Shown: in pieces, positions 6,553 to 14,199 of the stretch | Layout of the letters: every line of letters begins with the position of its first letter | How positions within the stretch are numbered: the first letter of the stretch is position 1 | NCBI GenBank assembly: GCA_029433265.1 | Contig: JAQTHT010000009.1 | Coordinates: 1 to 56,771, forward strand | Direction: 5' to 3' | Source of the DNA: Leuconostocaceae bacterium ESL0958 | GTDB taxonomy: Bacteria; Bacillota; Bacilli; Lactobacillales; Lactobacillaceae | Length of the DNA stretch: 56,771 nt | The notes under the pieces: model-generated | The model's database searches: none | Told to the model about the DNA's origin: nothing | Seen by the model: the letters and a program-made list of their open reading frames with translations, nothing else | Translations under genes and position numbers: made by a program

Positions 6553-7563
6553 TTATTCAGGTTTTACCAGGAAGTTTTGGTCGTAGAGGCCGGCCAAAGC
6601 GTTCTCAAAGTTTTGATAGGAAATGCTAATCATGTCATCCAGGGCGTTTTCCGTGTAAGAACCAATGTGCGGCGTCACGACCACCCGAGGATAGAGTGCC
6701 TGTAGCTGGGCCATGATGCTATCGGCATCCTTGGCAGCTGCTGGCGCTACTTGGCCAAAGTAAGCCCGTTCGTTGCTAACGACGTCCGTGGCGAAGGCCT
6801 TTAGCTGGTTTTCTTGTAGGGCAGCGACAATGGCCGCTTCATCGGTGATTTCAGCCCGAGCCGTGTTGACCAGTACGGCGGATGGCTTCATCTTCCGCAG
6901 GCAATCGGCGTTAAAGAAGGCATCGTTTTTTCCCTTAAAGTAAGGAACGTGCAGGGAAACGATGTCCGCTTCGGCAAGCAGGCTGTCCAAGTCTTGGTAG
7001 GTCAACAGATCTTCCAGGCCATCCTTGGGATAAGGGTCGTAGCCCAGGACAGTTGCCTGAACGCCTTTCCACAATTTTGCTTCGGCCAGACCAATTTTAC
7101 CAGTGCCGACGATGCCAACCTTGAGGTCCTGAAATTCAGGCACGAAGGAAGCAGGATTGGGCCGGAAGTCTAAGTCGTGGCTGGCGGCCGCCGCCGTAGT
7201 CAAGGCCCGGTTTTGCATGATACCTAAGCCAAAGGCCAGGTCAGCGACGGCATAGGGAGAGTAGGCGGGAACATAAGCCACGACCTGCTGGTTGGCCTCG
7301 GCCGCTGCCAAATCAATGTGGTTATAGCCGACAGTTCGCGTGAAGACATAGCGAATGCCATAGGCTGCCATCTGATCGAGATTCTGCTGATCAGCCACAT
7401 TATTGGCCCGGAGCAAGACCCCGTCGTGGCCCTTGGTTAAGGCTACGTTGTCATGGGTCAAGTTTTCCTTGATATAGGTTAATTCAAAGCCGGCATGGTT
7501 GAGGGCATCGAAGTGAGCAATTTCGTTGTCACGTGTGCCAAAGGAAATAATTTTAAAAGTCAT
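6553..7563 (-). CDS. D-2-hydroxyacid dehydrogenase (D-lactate dehydrogenase-like)
   Basis: The 336-residue protein has the split catalytic domain and central Rossmann domain of the D-2-hydroxyacid dehydrogenases. Visible are VGIVGTGKIG (about 148-157, NAD binding), VNTARAEITDE with the substrate-binding Arg, and PHIGSYT with the catalytic His. It interconverts a 2-oxoacid and a D-2-hydroxyacid with NADH in the cytosol; pyruvate/D-lactate is likely but related substrates such as 2-oxoisocaproate are possible. AAAGGACG precedes the ATG, 17 bases after the AEC carrier gene, so the two form an operon and may handle the same organic acid. Confidence 0.88.
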   Translation of the reverse strand: MTFKIISFGTRDNEIAHFDALNHAGFELTYIKENLTHDNVALTKGHDGVLLRANNVADQQNLDQMAAYGIRYVFTRTVGYNHIDLAAAEANQQVVAYVPAYSPYAVADLAFGLGIMQNRALTTAAAASHDLDFRPNPASFVPEFQDLKVGIVGTGKIGLAEAKLWKGVQATVLGYDPYPKDGLEDLLTYQDLDSLLAEADIVSLHVPYFKGKNDAFFNADCLRKMKPSAVLVNTARAEITDEAAIVAALQENQLKAFATDVVSNERAYFGQVAPAAAKDADSIMAQLQALYPRVVVTPHIGSYTENALDDMISISYQNFENALAGLYDQNFLVKPE

Positions 7564-7580
7564 GCAAGACGTCCTTTCGT

Positions 7581-8624
7581 TTACTTAAAGAGGGACAGTT
7601 CACTGAGCAGTTGCACAATGACAATCCACAGGGGCATCATGATCGTTGCTGAAATGGTCGAAATCAAGGACGTGTTCGCTGCCAAAAGGCTTTGCCGGTT
7701 AAAGGCCATGGCGTAGTTGACCGCAACCGTTGCGACGGGCGTGGCCATCATAATCGTCATGACCGCCAAGGCCGTGGCATCAACGTTTAACAGCCCCATG
7801 GCCGTGGTAGCAACGGCCAAGATGACCATGATGGCAGGGACGATGACGACCTTGTTAAAGGAGTAGTACCAAGCCGTCTTGTTCTTCAAGGCTTCGCCGA
7901 AGGACATTTGGGCCAAGTTACCACCAATGGCTAACCAAGCGAGTGGGGAGGCCAGGCTAGCCAGCATCTTGAACCAAGAGAACAACCAAGGCGTCGTTGC
8001 GTCCAAACGGTAGAAGGCGACGTCCTTGCCGTAGGCGTTGACGTGGGGCAGGCCGTTTTGAATGAGCCAGAGGAAGAGGCCCAAGAAAGTGGCAATGACG
8101 ATTGGGTTGACCAACATCTTCTTGATGTGCTCGCCCTTGAGCGGTTCACCGGACATCTTAATGTAGGCGTAGGAGTAAAGGAAAACTCGGTAGCCGATGT
8201 TGAAAATCGAAGCGTACATAATCCCCTTGGCACCGTACACGGCACCGGCAATGGGCATACCGAAGAAGGTCGTCGAGCCAAAGGAAGTTAGCACGCCCAG
8301 CACATCCCGCTGATCCTTGTTGTAGCGGGCGTAGAGCCAAGGCATCGTGATAATCAGGATGACGTAAATCAAAAGCCCCCAGATCAGGACGGAAATGCCC
8401 TGTTCCAACGTTTTCTGGTTCAAGGGGGTCATGAAGGACGTAAAGGCCAAGAGTGGCAGGGCTACCGTCATCGTAATGGTCGTCAGCGTTTTGACGGCCG
8501 TTTCACTCAGGCGGTTGTTTTTGCGGAGCCAAAAACCGAGCAAAATCGTGCCGATTGTGGCGACAATCGCGCCGATAATTTGGTTGTTGGTTACCGTTTT
8601 GCTAATAGCGTCACCAATGTTCAT
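7581..8624 (-). CDS. AEC-family transporter (auxin efflux carrier / malate permease-like)
   Basis: The 347-residue, roughly ten-helix protein has the two-fold repeat of the AEC family: LPLLAFTSFM in the first half and GSTTFFGMPIAGAVYGAKG after a charged loop, with ATPVATVAVNYAMAFN in the second half. Family members move organic acids such as malate or malolactate-type anions. Cotranscription with a D-2-hydroxyacid dehydrogenase suggests a 2-oxo- or hydroxyacid substrate (inference). AAAGGAGA precedes the ATG, and an extended -10 promoter lies upstream. Confidence 0.88.
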   Translation of the reverse strand: MNIGDAISKTVTNNQIIGAIVATIGTILLGFWLRKNNRLSETAVKTLTTITMTVALPLLAFTSFMTPLNQKTLEQGISVLIWGLLIYVILIITMPWLYARYNKDQRDVLGVLTSFGSTTFFGMPIAGAVYGAKGIMYASIFNIGYRVFLYSYAYIKMSGEPLKGEHIKKMLVNPIVIATFLGLFLWLIQNGLPHVNAYGKDVAFYRLDATTPWLFSWFKMLASLASPLAWLAIGGNLAQMSFGEALKNKTAWYYSFNKVVIVPAIMVILAVATTAMGLLNVDATALAVMTIMMATPVATVAVNYAMAFNRQSLLAANTSLISTISATIMMPLWIVIVQLLSELSLFK

Positions 8625-8678
8625 ATCTTTTCTCCTTTGTAAGTTATTTATTGAACATAGTTAAAAAGCACAAATAAT

Positions 8679-8687
8679 ATTTTAGCA
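8679..8687 (-). promoter_or_regulatory. Extended -10 promoter of the AEC-dehydrogenase operon
   Basis: TGCTAAAAT on the minus strand, 55 bases upstream of the AEC start; no clear -35 box. Confidence 0.5.
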
Positions 8688-8724
8688 TAGGGGGGGCTTT
8701 TTCGCTATGACAACTTTGTGGGCA

Positions 8725-8760
8725 GTAAAAAACGCGTCCCTGATGAATTAGGAACGCGTT
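8725..8760 (-). terminator. Terminator of the EIIC-like / hydrolase / TPM / LemA cluster
   Basis: AACGCGTCCC (8731-8740) pairs with GGAACGCGTT (8751-8760) with one imperfect position; a T-run follows on the minus strand. It lies just past the lemA stop. Confidence 0.85.
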
Positions 8761-8766
8761 GTTTGT

Positions 8767-9384
8767 TTACTTAGAAAAATCGACGGTCGGGTTTTGCTGT
8801 GCTTGCTGGTCCGCTTGGAAATAAGCCAACTTTTGATGGTTGGTCATGGCTGCGACCAAGGAACTTGGGAAGGAAACCACCCGGTTGTTGTATTCCTGGA
8901 CCCGCTGGTTGTACTGCTTGCGCTCGTAAGTGACGCGATTGTTGACGCCCTCTAACTGGGCCATCAGCGTTTGCATTTGGTCAGCGGACTTCAAGTTGGG
9001 GTAGTTCTCATTAATGGTTGACACCATGAGGTTAAAGGCCCTGTCCTGCCGCTGCATGGCCTGGGTCTTGTCATCCTGCGAGTTGGCCTGGTCGTAGCTA
9101 GACTTGGCCTGATTGTACTGGGTCCGGGCGTCAGCGATTTTACCGTAAACCGCTGATTCTTGGCCCTGGCTCCCCTTCACGGCATTGACTAAGTTGGGAA
9201 TCAAGTCTGCCCGGTTTTGCAGCGCCGTTTGGATCTCGCCAGTGGCTGCTTCTACGTTTTGTTCTTTTTTATTCAACCCATTGGCAGTGCCGATGATACT
9301 ACCAATCAGGATGATGAGGATCAGACCGATGATAGCGGTTATGATCCAACCTTTCTTTTGGTAAAAGGGGGTTCCGTTCTGCAT
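8767..9384 (-). CDS. LemA family protein
   Basis: The 205-residue protein has one N-terminal membrane helix (about 11-31) followed by the LemA helical bundle: VEAATGEIQTALQNRADLIP (about 45-64) and LVNAVKGSQGQE are the conserved core, and YNNRVVSFPSSLVA (about 165-178) the family C-terminal motif. The biochemical role of LemA proteins is not settled; they are membrane-anchored with an extracytoplasmic or cytosolic bundle and often occur beside TPM-domain proteins, as here. AAGGAG precedes the ATG, 27 bases after the TPM gene. Last gene of the cluster. Confidence 0.92.
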   Translation of the reverse strand: MQNGTPFYQKKGWIITAIIGLILIILIGSIIGTANGLNKKEQNVEAATGEIQTALQNRADLIPNLVNAVKGSQGQESAVYGKIADARTQYNQAKSSYDQANSQDDKTQAMQRQDRAFNLMVSTINENYPNLKSADQMQTLMAQLEGVNNRVTYERKQYNQRVQEYNNRVVSFPSSLVAAMTNHQKLAYFQADQQAQQNPTVDFSK

Positions 9385-9411
9385 ATCTTTACTCCTTTTG
9401 TTTGTGCTGTT

Positions 9412-9560
9412 TTAAAAATCAGAGCCGCCGCCACCGAAGTCGCCGCCGCCAAAGTCATCACTGCCGCCAAAGTCGCCACTATCAAAGTCGCTGCCACCAT
9501 CGAAGTAATGGTCATCGTCAGCACGACTGTAGCCGCTGCTGGCAGAACCAAGCAGCCAAC
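9412..9560. repeat. Low-complexity repeat encoding the Gly/Asp/Ser/Phe tail of the TPM protein
   Basis: Imperfect short units such as AAGTCGCCGCCGCC are repeated about five times; they encode GGGDFGG-like units. Tail length may vary between strains. Confidence 0.6.
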
Positions 9561-10284
9561 CGAAGAGGAAGGGCCCCCAGCCACTGCCGCGCTGGTCCTG
9601 TTCATCAATCAGTCCGTCGCGGTTTGCTTGGCTTGGGTACTGTCTTCTGAGTTTGCGCCAGATGGCGAAGACGGCCACTAAGACGACGAGGACGCCAGCG
9701 ATCAGCCAGGGACTCACCTGCTGGTTTTGTTGCGCGCGGCCACTGCTAGGCAGGGTGGTAGCCAGTTCTTGGAAGAGCTGACGCAAACCCCGGTCAACGG
9801 CCTCGTTCTGGTTTGATTTTAAGTCGTCCTGGTATTTAGCCAGGAGTTGCCGAATTTTACCATCCGGAAGAACTGCTTCAGCGCCGGTTCCGGTCACGAC
9901 GCGGACGTTGTTCGCGCCGTTATTTTTGGCAAAGACAATCAGGACCCCGTTATTTTCTTTCTTACTACCCAGTTGCCAAGCTTTGCGCAGGGTCAAATCG
10001 TTGGTGAAATCACGGATGGACAGGCCATCGGTGTTGTCGACCGTCAAAATGCCCACCTGGGCTTGTTGCTGGCTCTTTTGAAAGGTCTGATTTTGCCGGC
10101 GAACCGTTTCTTTGGTCTTGTCCGATAGTACTTTGGCCCGGTCGGTAATGAGGGGGTAACGGCTGTCTGGTTGCAGGCTGTTAGGGTCCTCCGCTGCAGC
10201 GCTCTGGGTCAAGAGCAAGCTAGCGGCACAGACCGCCAAGAGCAGGAGGCATAACGGCCGGAAAAAGCCTTTTATCAATGTCAT
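9412..10284 (-). CDS. TPM domain-containing membrane protein (YgcG family)
   Basis: The 290-residue protein starts with a signal peptide (about 1-31, ending SAAAE), then a TPM domain (about 40-170; YPLITDRAKVLSDKTKE at its start and NNGVLIVFAKNNG in the middle), a single membrane helix (about 192-209) and a cytosolic low-complexity tail rich in Gly, Ser, Asp and Phe. TPM domains are predicted phosphatase-like extracytoplasmic domains linked in some systems to photosystem or membrane-protein maintenance; the role in Firmicutes is unclear. AAAGGAGG precedes the ATG. It sits directly upstream of lemA, a recurrent pairing. Confidence 0.88.
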   Translation of the reverse strand: MTLIKGFFRPLCLLLLAVCAASLLLTQSAAAEDPNSLQPDSRYPLITDRAKVLSDKTKETVRRQNQTFQKSQQQAQVGILTVDNTDGLSIRDFTNDLTLRKAWQLGSKKENNGVLIVFAKNNGANNVRVVTGTGAEAVLPDGKIRQLLAKYQDDLKSNQNEAVDRGLRQLFQELATTLPSSGRAQQNQQVSPWLIAGVLVVLVAVFAIWRKLRRQYPSQANRDGLIDEQDQRGSGWGPFLFGWLLGSASSGYSRADDDHYFDGGSDFDSGDFGGSDDFGGGDFGGGGSDF

Positions 10285-10312
10285 GAAAGCAACCTCCTTT
10301 GCATCCGAATTT

Positions 10313-11176
10313 TTATTTAGGTTGATTTTGTTGGCCCCGGTTCCCCCGGTCGGGCTGGTTATTCAAAACTTTTTCTTGAATGAGCTCAATCACTTCCGGA
10401 TTTTCTGGCAACTTTGAATGGTTGGCATTGTCCCCGGAAACGGTGGTTTGGGTGTACTTGCGCACATGTTTTTGGAAAACGTATTTTCCGGATAGGACGG
10501 ACTGGACGGAAACCGTGCCGTCATCCGTGTAATCCTCGGAACCAGCGACGGAATAAACCGTGAGATCGCTGGGTAGGTTCTTGGCGTCATCAATCATGTT
10601 AGTGAGCATCTTGGTCTGCTTCGTGCTGGAAGTTTCGCTCAAATTGAACGGTGAAGCCAGCGTCATGAGTGACTTGACGTGGAAGTGCTGGTTATCGTAG
10701 TAGTTTTCCAGGTATTCGGTCCAAATCAGGCCACCGTTGGAGTGGCCGATGGCATCGAAGTTACGGAAATGATAACGCTTTTGTAGATCGTTCATAGCGG
10801 CATTGAGGCCGGCCCCATCTTCTTGAATGGTAGCGTAGCTATCCGTGTTGTTATCAAAGCCGACTACGATGAAGGGCTGGCGATTGTCGGTTGAGACATG
10901 GCCCGAGTAAGTCAGGCTCTTGTCCCGGTGGACTTGCACCTTGAGGACGGAGTGGTCCTTTTGGCCCCGGTTTTCTTTATTAATGGTTGTAAAGAGATCG
11001 TCAAAGCGTTGGGTGGTGGCCCCGGAACCCGGTACAAAAATGACGGGTTGGATCTTCGACCTTTGGATGGCCCGGTCGTTTTGGTGGGCGGACATCATCC
11101 AGGACTTGCCGACGATGGCCACTACGACCGTTAGAACCAAGGTCAGCGCTAACAGATAGGCGGATTTTTTAGTCAT
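10313..11176 (-). CDS. Cell-surface alpha/beta hydrolase (DUF915 family)
   Basis: The 287-residue protein has an N-terminal signal/anchor helix (about 7-23), PVIFVPGSGATTQRFD (about 44-59) as the oxyanion strand, the nucleophile elbow GHSNGG with Ser146, an Asp in AGSEDYTDD and a late His in NANHSKLPEN. It is therefore likely an extracytoplasmic serine esterase or lipase of the DUF915 group common in lactic acid bacteria; substrate unknown. AGAGGAGG precedes the ATG, which overlaps the upstream EIIC-like gene by eight bases, indicating translational coupling. Confidence 0.88.
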   Translation of the reverse strand: MTKKSAYLLALTLVLTVVVAIVGKSWMMSAHQNDRAIQRSKIQPVIFVPGSGATTQRFDDLFTTINKENRGQKDHSVLKVQVHRDKSLTYSGHVSTDNRQPFIVVGFDNNTDSYATIQEDGAGLNAAMNDLQKRYHFRNFDAIGHSNGGLIWTEYLENYYDNQHFHVKSLMTLASPFNLSETSSTKQTKMLTNMIDDAKNLPSDLTVYSVAGSEDYTDDGTVSVQSVLSGKYVFQKHVRKYTQTTVSGDNANHSKLPENPEVIELIQEKVLNNQPDRGNRGQQNQPK

Positions 11177-12377
11177 GCTGGGCCTCCTCTGCTAAGTAGC
11201 GGACAACGGGACGGTATAGGAAAAAGGAAAGGGCGACCAATAGGATGGACAAGAGCAAGGAGCGCCAAGGCGTTTGCGAAGCAAAGAAGCCCAGGAGAAA
11301 GTTAGGGGTCATGTTTGGGCTAGCAAAGACGACCGGGCGCACCAACTGGAGCTTAATGGCGACCATGGTGACGGCACTGGTCAAAAGGGAAACGGCGGTC
11401 ATCGGCAGCCAGAAAATGGGCCGGAAAAGCAGGGGGAGACCCACTGCTAGGATACCGTTTTGGTCAAAGAGGCTAGGAATAAGGGCCAGCCGACCGAGTT
11501 TGGCCTGTTGCTGATTACGGCTAATAACCAGGGCCAGTGCCAGACCCAATGTTGCGCCGACACCCCCAACCATCACACTGGTCGTCATGACGGAATAGGG
11601 GTTAAGCGGCAGAGGGAGGGCCGCTTTGGTCCCTTCGAAAACTGCATTTAGGTTGGTGCTAAACTGGCCTAAATCCGTTGCGCCCGTTGTCAGGTCTGCC
11701 GGCAGCTGTAAGCCGAGCAAGAAAGCCAGCGGGGCCAAGAAGGCCAGTAAGAAGAGCCCGAGCGGATGCGAGAAGAAGTTATTGGAAAAGAATTCCGTAA
11801 AGGAAGCTTGTTCCAAGAATCCTGGCCAGCGGTTGTACAAGAAGACCGCCAGGCTCAACCAGGCAACCGCCCAGAGCAAGGGTATCATCCCAAAGTCCCG
11901 ATAGTGCTGTTTGCTAATTTTCACTAATAATAGGAAAGAAAGGTTAATCAGCAGTGCTTGGACCAGGAAAAGTAGGAGGTAAAGTACTGGCCGATCATCG
12001 TCCGCTGCGTTCCGGACCGTAAAGACGAGCATTAGCAGAAAGTTGAGCACGATGGGCAGCGTGGCATTAACCTTTGTTTTAACAGCCAAATAATTTCGGG
12101 TCCATAAAATAATGATAATGGCAAAGGAAAAATGGATGCCCAGGTTAATCCAGGAGGTTAAGAGCGGTGGCTTGATAAAGGGCAGCGGGCGGTAGTGGGC
12201 CGTTCTCCGAAAAAAAGCACCTGGCAGCAGGAAAAGCTGGCAGGCTAGGGAGAAGTAAGTGGTCAAGATAATCGCTGGCAAGGACTGCTTCAAAGCCAGT
12301 TGTAGGCTTTGAAAACCTGGAAAAGTGGTACAATAATGGTCAAATTGTTGGATTTTTTTAAAAACTGCTTGTATCAT
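11169..12377 (-). CDS. EIIC-like polytopic membrane protein lacking the catalytic Glu
   Basis: This membrane protein of about 402 residues has roughly ten helices and the layout of PTS EIIC of the lactose/cellobiose type. LNPYSVMTTSVMVGGVGATL resembles the conserved GGxGATL region, and IPSLFDQNGILAVGLPLLF resembles the family's IPxLFNINEPxxFGLPxVxN motif, but the phosphotransfer/substrate Glu (NINEP) is replaced (DQNGI). It is probably not a working sugar EIIC; a regulator, scaffold or altered transporter is possible. No EIIA or EIIB is nearby. The start at 12377 (MIQAVFKKI) is chosen because the longer frame to 12473 has an unmembrane-like N-terminus and crosses the dlt promoter; neither start has a good ribosome site. 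Confidence 0.65.
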   Translation of the reverse strand: MIQAVFKKIQQFDHYCTTFPGFQSLQLALKQSLPAIILTTYFSLACQLFLLPGAFFRRTAHYRPLPFIKPPLLTSWINLGIHFSFAIIIILWTRNYLAVKTKVNATLPIVLNFLLMLVFTVRNAADDDRPVLYLLLFLVQALLINLSFLLLVKISKQHYRDFGMIPLLWAVAWLSLAVFLYNRWPGFLEQASFTEFFSNNFFSHPLGLFLLAFLAPLAFLLGLQLPADLTTGATDLGQFSTNLNAVFEGTKAALPLPLNPYSVMTTSVMVGGVGATLGLALALVISRNQQQAKLGRLALIPSLFDQNGILAVGLPLLFRPIFWLPMTAVSLLTSAVTMVAIKLQLVRPVVFASPNMTPNFLLGFFASQTPWRSLLLSILLVALSFFLYRPVVRYLAEEAQHD

Positions 12378-12424
12378 GATGACAACCGTTGACGGGGCCT
12401 TCCTACTGTTTATTTTGCTTTTTA

Positions 12425-12433
12425 TGTTACAAT
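12425..12433 (+). promoter_or_regulatory. Extended -10 promoter of the dlt operon
   Basis: TGTTACAAT (12425-12433) is an extended -10 element 83 bases before dltX; the -35 region is poor. The EIIC-like gene diverges from this region. Confidence 0.55.
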
Positions 12434-12515
12434 GGCAGAAGTGTTTTAACGAATTCACTGGTAAGTATGCCATCGATTATACACTATCTCGTAAGAAATT
12501 TGGGGGCATGGGACG

Positions 12516-12656
12516 ATGTTAAAGCGTTTCGTAGGCCGACCGGGGGTCGCCTTTTTGTTGAAAACTCTGGCCTATTTTCTAATTTTAATGGGCTTAATTT
12601 ACCTGTATGGTTATTCCGGGGTGACCGGAGGCCACTTTATCTATAACGAATTCTAA
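12516..12656 (+). CDS. dltX: DltX, small membrane subunit of teichoic acid D-alanylation
   Basis: A 46-residue protein with one membrane helix (about 17-36) and the C-terminal motif GGHFIYNEF, which is diagnostic of DltX. It is easily missed because of its size. DltX is needed for D-alanylation in Gram-positive bacteria; its conserved C-terminal end is thought to act in D-Ala transfer across or at the membrane with DltB and DltD. It opens the dlt operon, 13 bases before dltA. The ribosome site is a G-rich stretch before the ATG at 12516. Length, helix and motif all match the family. Confidence 0.92.
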   Translation: MLKRFVGRPGVAFLLKTLAYFLILMGLIYLYGYSGVTGGHFIYNEF

Positions 12657-12669
12657 AGAGGGGCGCAAC

Positions 12670-14199
12670 ATGATTGAAAACATTATTGACCACATCGATC
12701 AGCATGCAATGCAACACCCAGACCGGGTGGCTTATGACGAATTAGGCAAGACGCATACTTACGGCGACTTGAAGGCCTACTCTGATTCTTTGGCCGCGTT
12801 TTTAGATGAACAAGATTTGCCAGAAAAAGCACCCATTATGGTCTTTGGTGGCCATGAATTTGAAATGGTGGCCGCTTTCTTGGCTGCTGTTAAGTCTGGC
12901 CATGCCTACGCACCAGTGGACAAGGACTCTGCTAAGGACCGGGTTGAAAATATCCTGGAAATTGGCCAGCCGGCTGCTGTCATCGCGTTAGATGAACTGC
13001 CGGTGGCCATTGACAGCGTGCCGGTTTATCAGGGGGCTGCCTTAATGGACGCCTTTACGGCGGGTCGTCAGTACGAACAGACGCACCCAGTGACCGGGGA
13101 TGAGAATTACTACATCATCTTCACGTCCGGCACGACGGGCAAGCCGAAGGGGGTTCAGATTTCCCACCGGAACGCCCTGTCTTACTTGAACTGGCTCTAC
13201 TCCGCAACCTTTGACTTGTCGCCCCAGCAAAATGTGCTGGCGCAAGTGCCTTTCTCCTTTGATGTCTCAGTGATGCACTGGGGGGGCGCACTCCTCTCTG
13301 GTGGCACGATGAAGGCCTTGCCGAAGGAAACGGCGGATGATTTCAAGCAGCTCTTTACGGTCCTGCCTGAGATGGACTTGAACCTCTGGGTGTCCACGCC
13401 TTCCTTTGCCAACGTGGCCTTGCTGAGTCCGGATTTTAAAGCAGAAAATTACCCAAACTTGAAGAAGTTCCTCTTCTGTGGCGAAGTGCTGACAACGACG
13501 ACCGCTCAGAAGCTCCGGGAACGCTTCCCAGATGCACAAATTTATAACACTTACGGCCCGACCGAAGCGACGGTGGCTGTTTCTGGCTTGGAAATCACCG
13601 ACGCAGTTTTGGCCAAGTACGACAAGTTGCCAATCGGCTACATGAAGCCTGATATGACGGCTACGATTGTGGACCCTGACGGACAAGCCCTAGCAGCCGG
13701 CGAAACTGGCGAGTTGGTCATCTCTGGTCCAGCGGTTTCCAAGGGTTATTTGAACAATCCTGAAAAAACGGCGGCTGCCTTCTTGACCATGAACGGTCAA
13801 CCGGCCTACCGGACCGGCGATCTCTGCTATATGGATGCAGACGGACTTTTGCACTATAAGGGCCGGGCTGACTTCCAGATTAAGTTGCACGGTTTCCGGA
13901 TCGAACTGGAAGAAGTGGCCCAGCACTTGACTCAGTCAGGTTGGGTAGAACAGGCTGCAGCCGTACCACGCTACGACGCAGATGGCCAGGTCAAGCAGTT
14001 GCTGGCCATTGTTGTGCCGAAAAAGAATGACTTTGAAAAGCCAATGGACTTGACCAATGCCATTCGGGCCGACTTGAAGGACCGCTTGATGGCCTACATG
14101 ATGCCAAGTCGTTTCATTTACCGAGACGCCATGCCGTTAACGCCAAATGGCAAGATTGATCTCAAGGGCTTGATTGCTGAGGTGAACGGCAATGCCTAA
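12670..14199 (+). CDS. dltA: D-alanine--D-alanyl carrier protein ligase DltA
   Basis: The 509-residue adenylate-forming enzyme activates D-alanine with ATP and loads it onto the phosphopantetheine of DltC. Visible motifs are FTSGTTGKPKG (151-161, ATP loop), YGPTEATVAV (about 298-307), YRTGDL (about 380) and the C-terminal PNGKIDLKGL with the catalytic Lys. Full length for the family. GAGGGGCG precedes the ATG. It follows dltX in the operon and its last codons overlap dltB. It draws on D-Ala from alr at 17405. Confidence 0.97.
   Translation: MIENIIDHIDQHAMQHPDRVAYDELGKTHTYGDLKAYSDSLAAFLDEQDLPEKAPIMVFGGHEFEMVAAFLAAVKSGHAYAPVDKDSAKDRVENILEIGQPAAVIALDELPVAIDSVPVYQGAALMDAFTAGRQYEQTHPVTGDENYYIIFTSGTTGKPKGVQISHRNALSYLNWLYSATFDLSPQQNVLAQVPFSFDVSVMHWGGALLSGGTMKALPKETADDFKQLFTVLPEMDLNLWVSTPSFANVALLSPDFKAENYPNLKKFLFCGEVLTTTTAQKLRERFPDAQIYNTYGPTEATVAVSGLEITDAVLAKYDKLPIGYMKPDMTATIVDPDGQALAAGETGELVISGPAVSKGYLNNPEKTAAAFLTMNGQPAYRTGDLCYMDADGLLHYKGRADFQIKLHGFRIELEEVAQHLTQSGWVEQAAAVPRYDADGQVKQLLAIVVPKKNDFEKPMDLTNAIRADLKDRLMAYMMPSRFIYRDAMPLTPNGKIDLKGLIAEVNGNA

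Noticed and set aside
9217-9681. 154-residue plus-strand frame rich in Ala/Val/Thr
   Set aside because: Mirror of the low-complexity repeat coding for the TPM protein tail and of lemA; no ribosome site.
12378-12473. Upstream extension of the EIIC-like gene
   Set aside because: Adds a non-membrane N-terminus, lacks a ribosome site and crosses the dlt promoter region.
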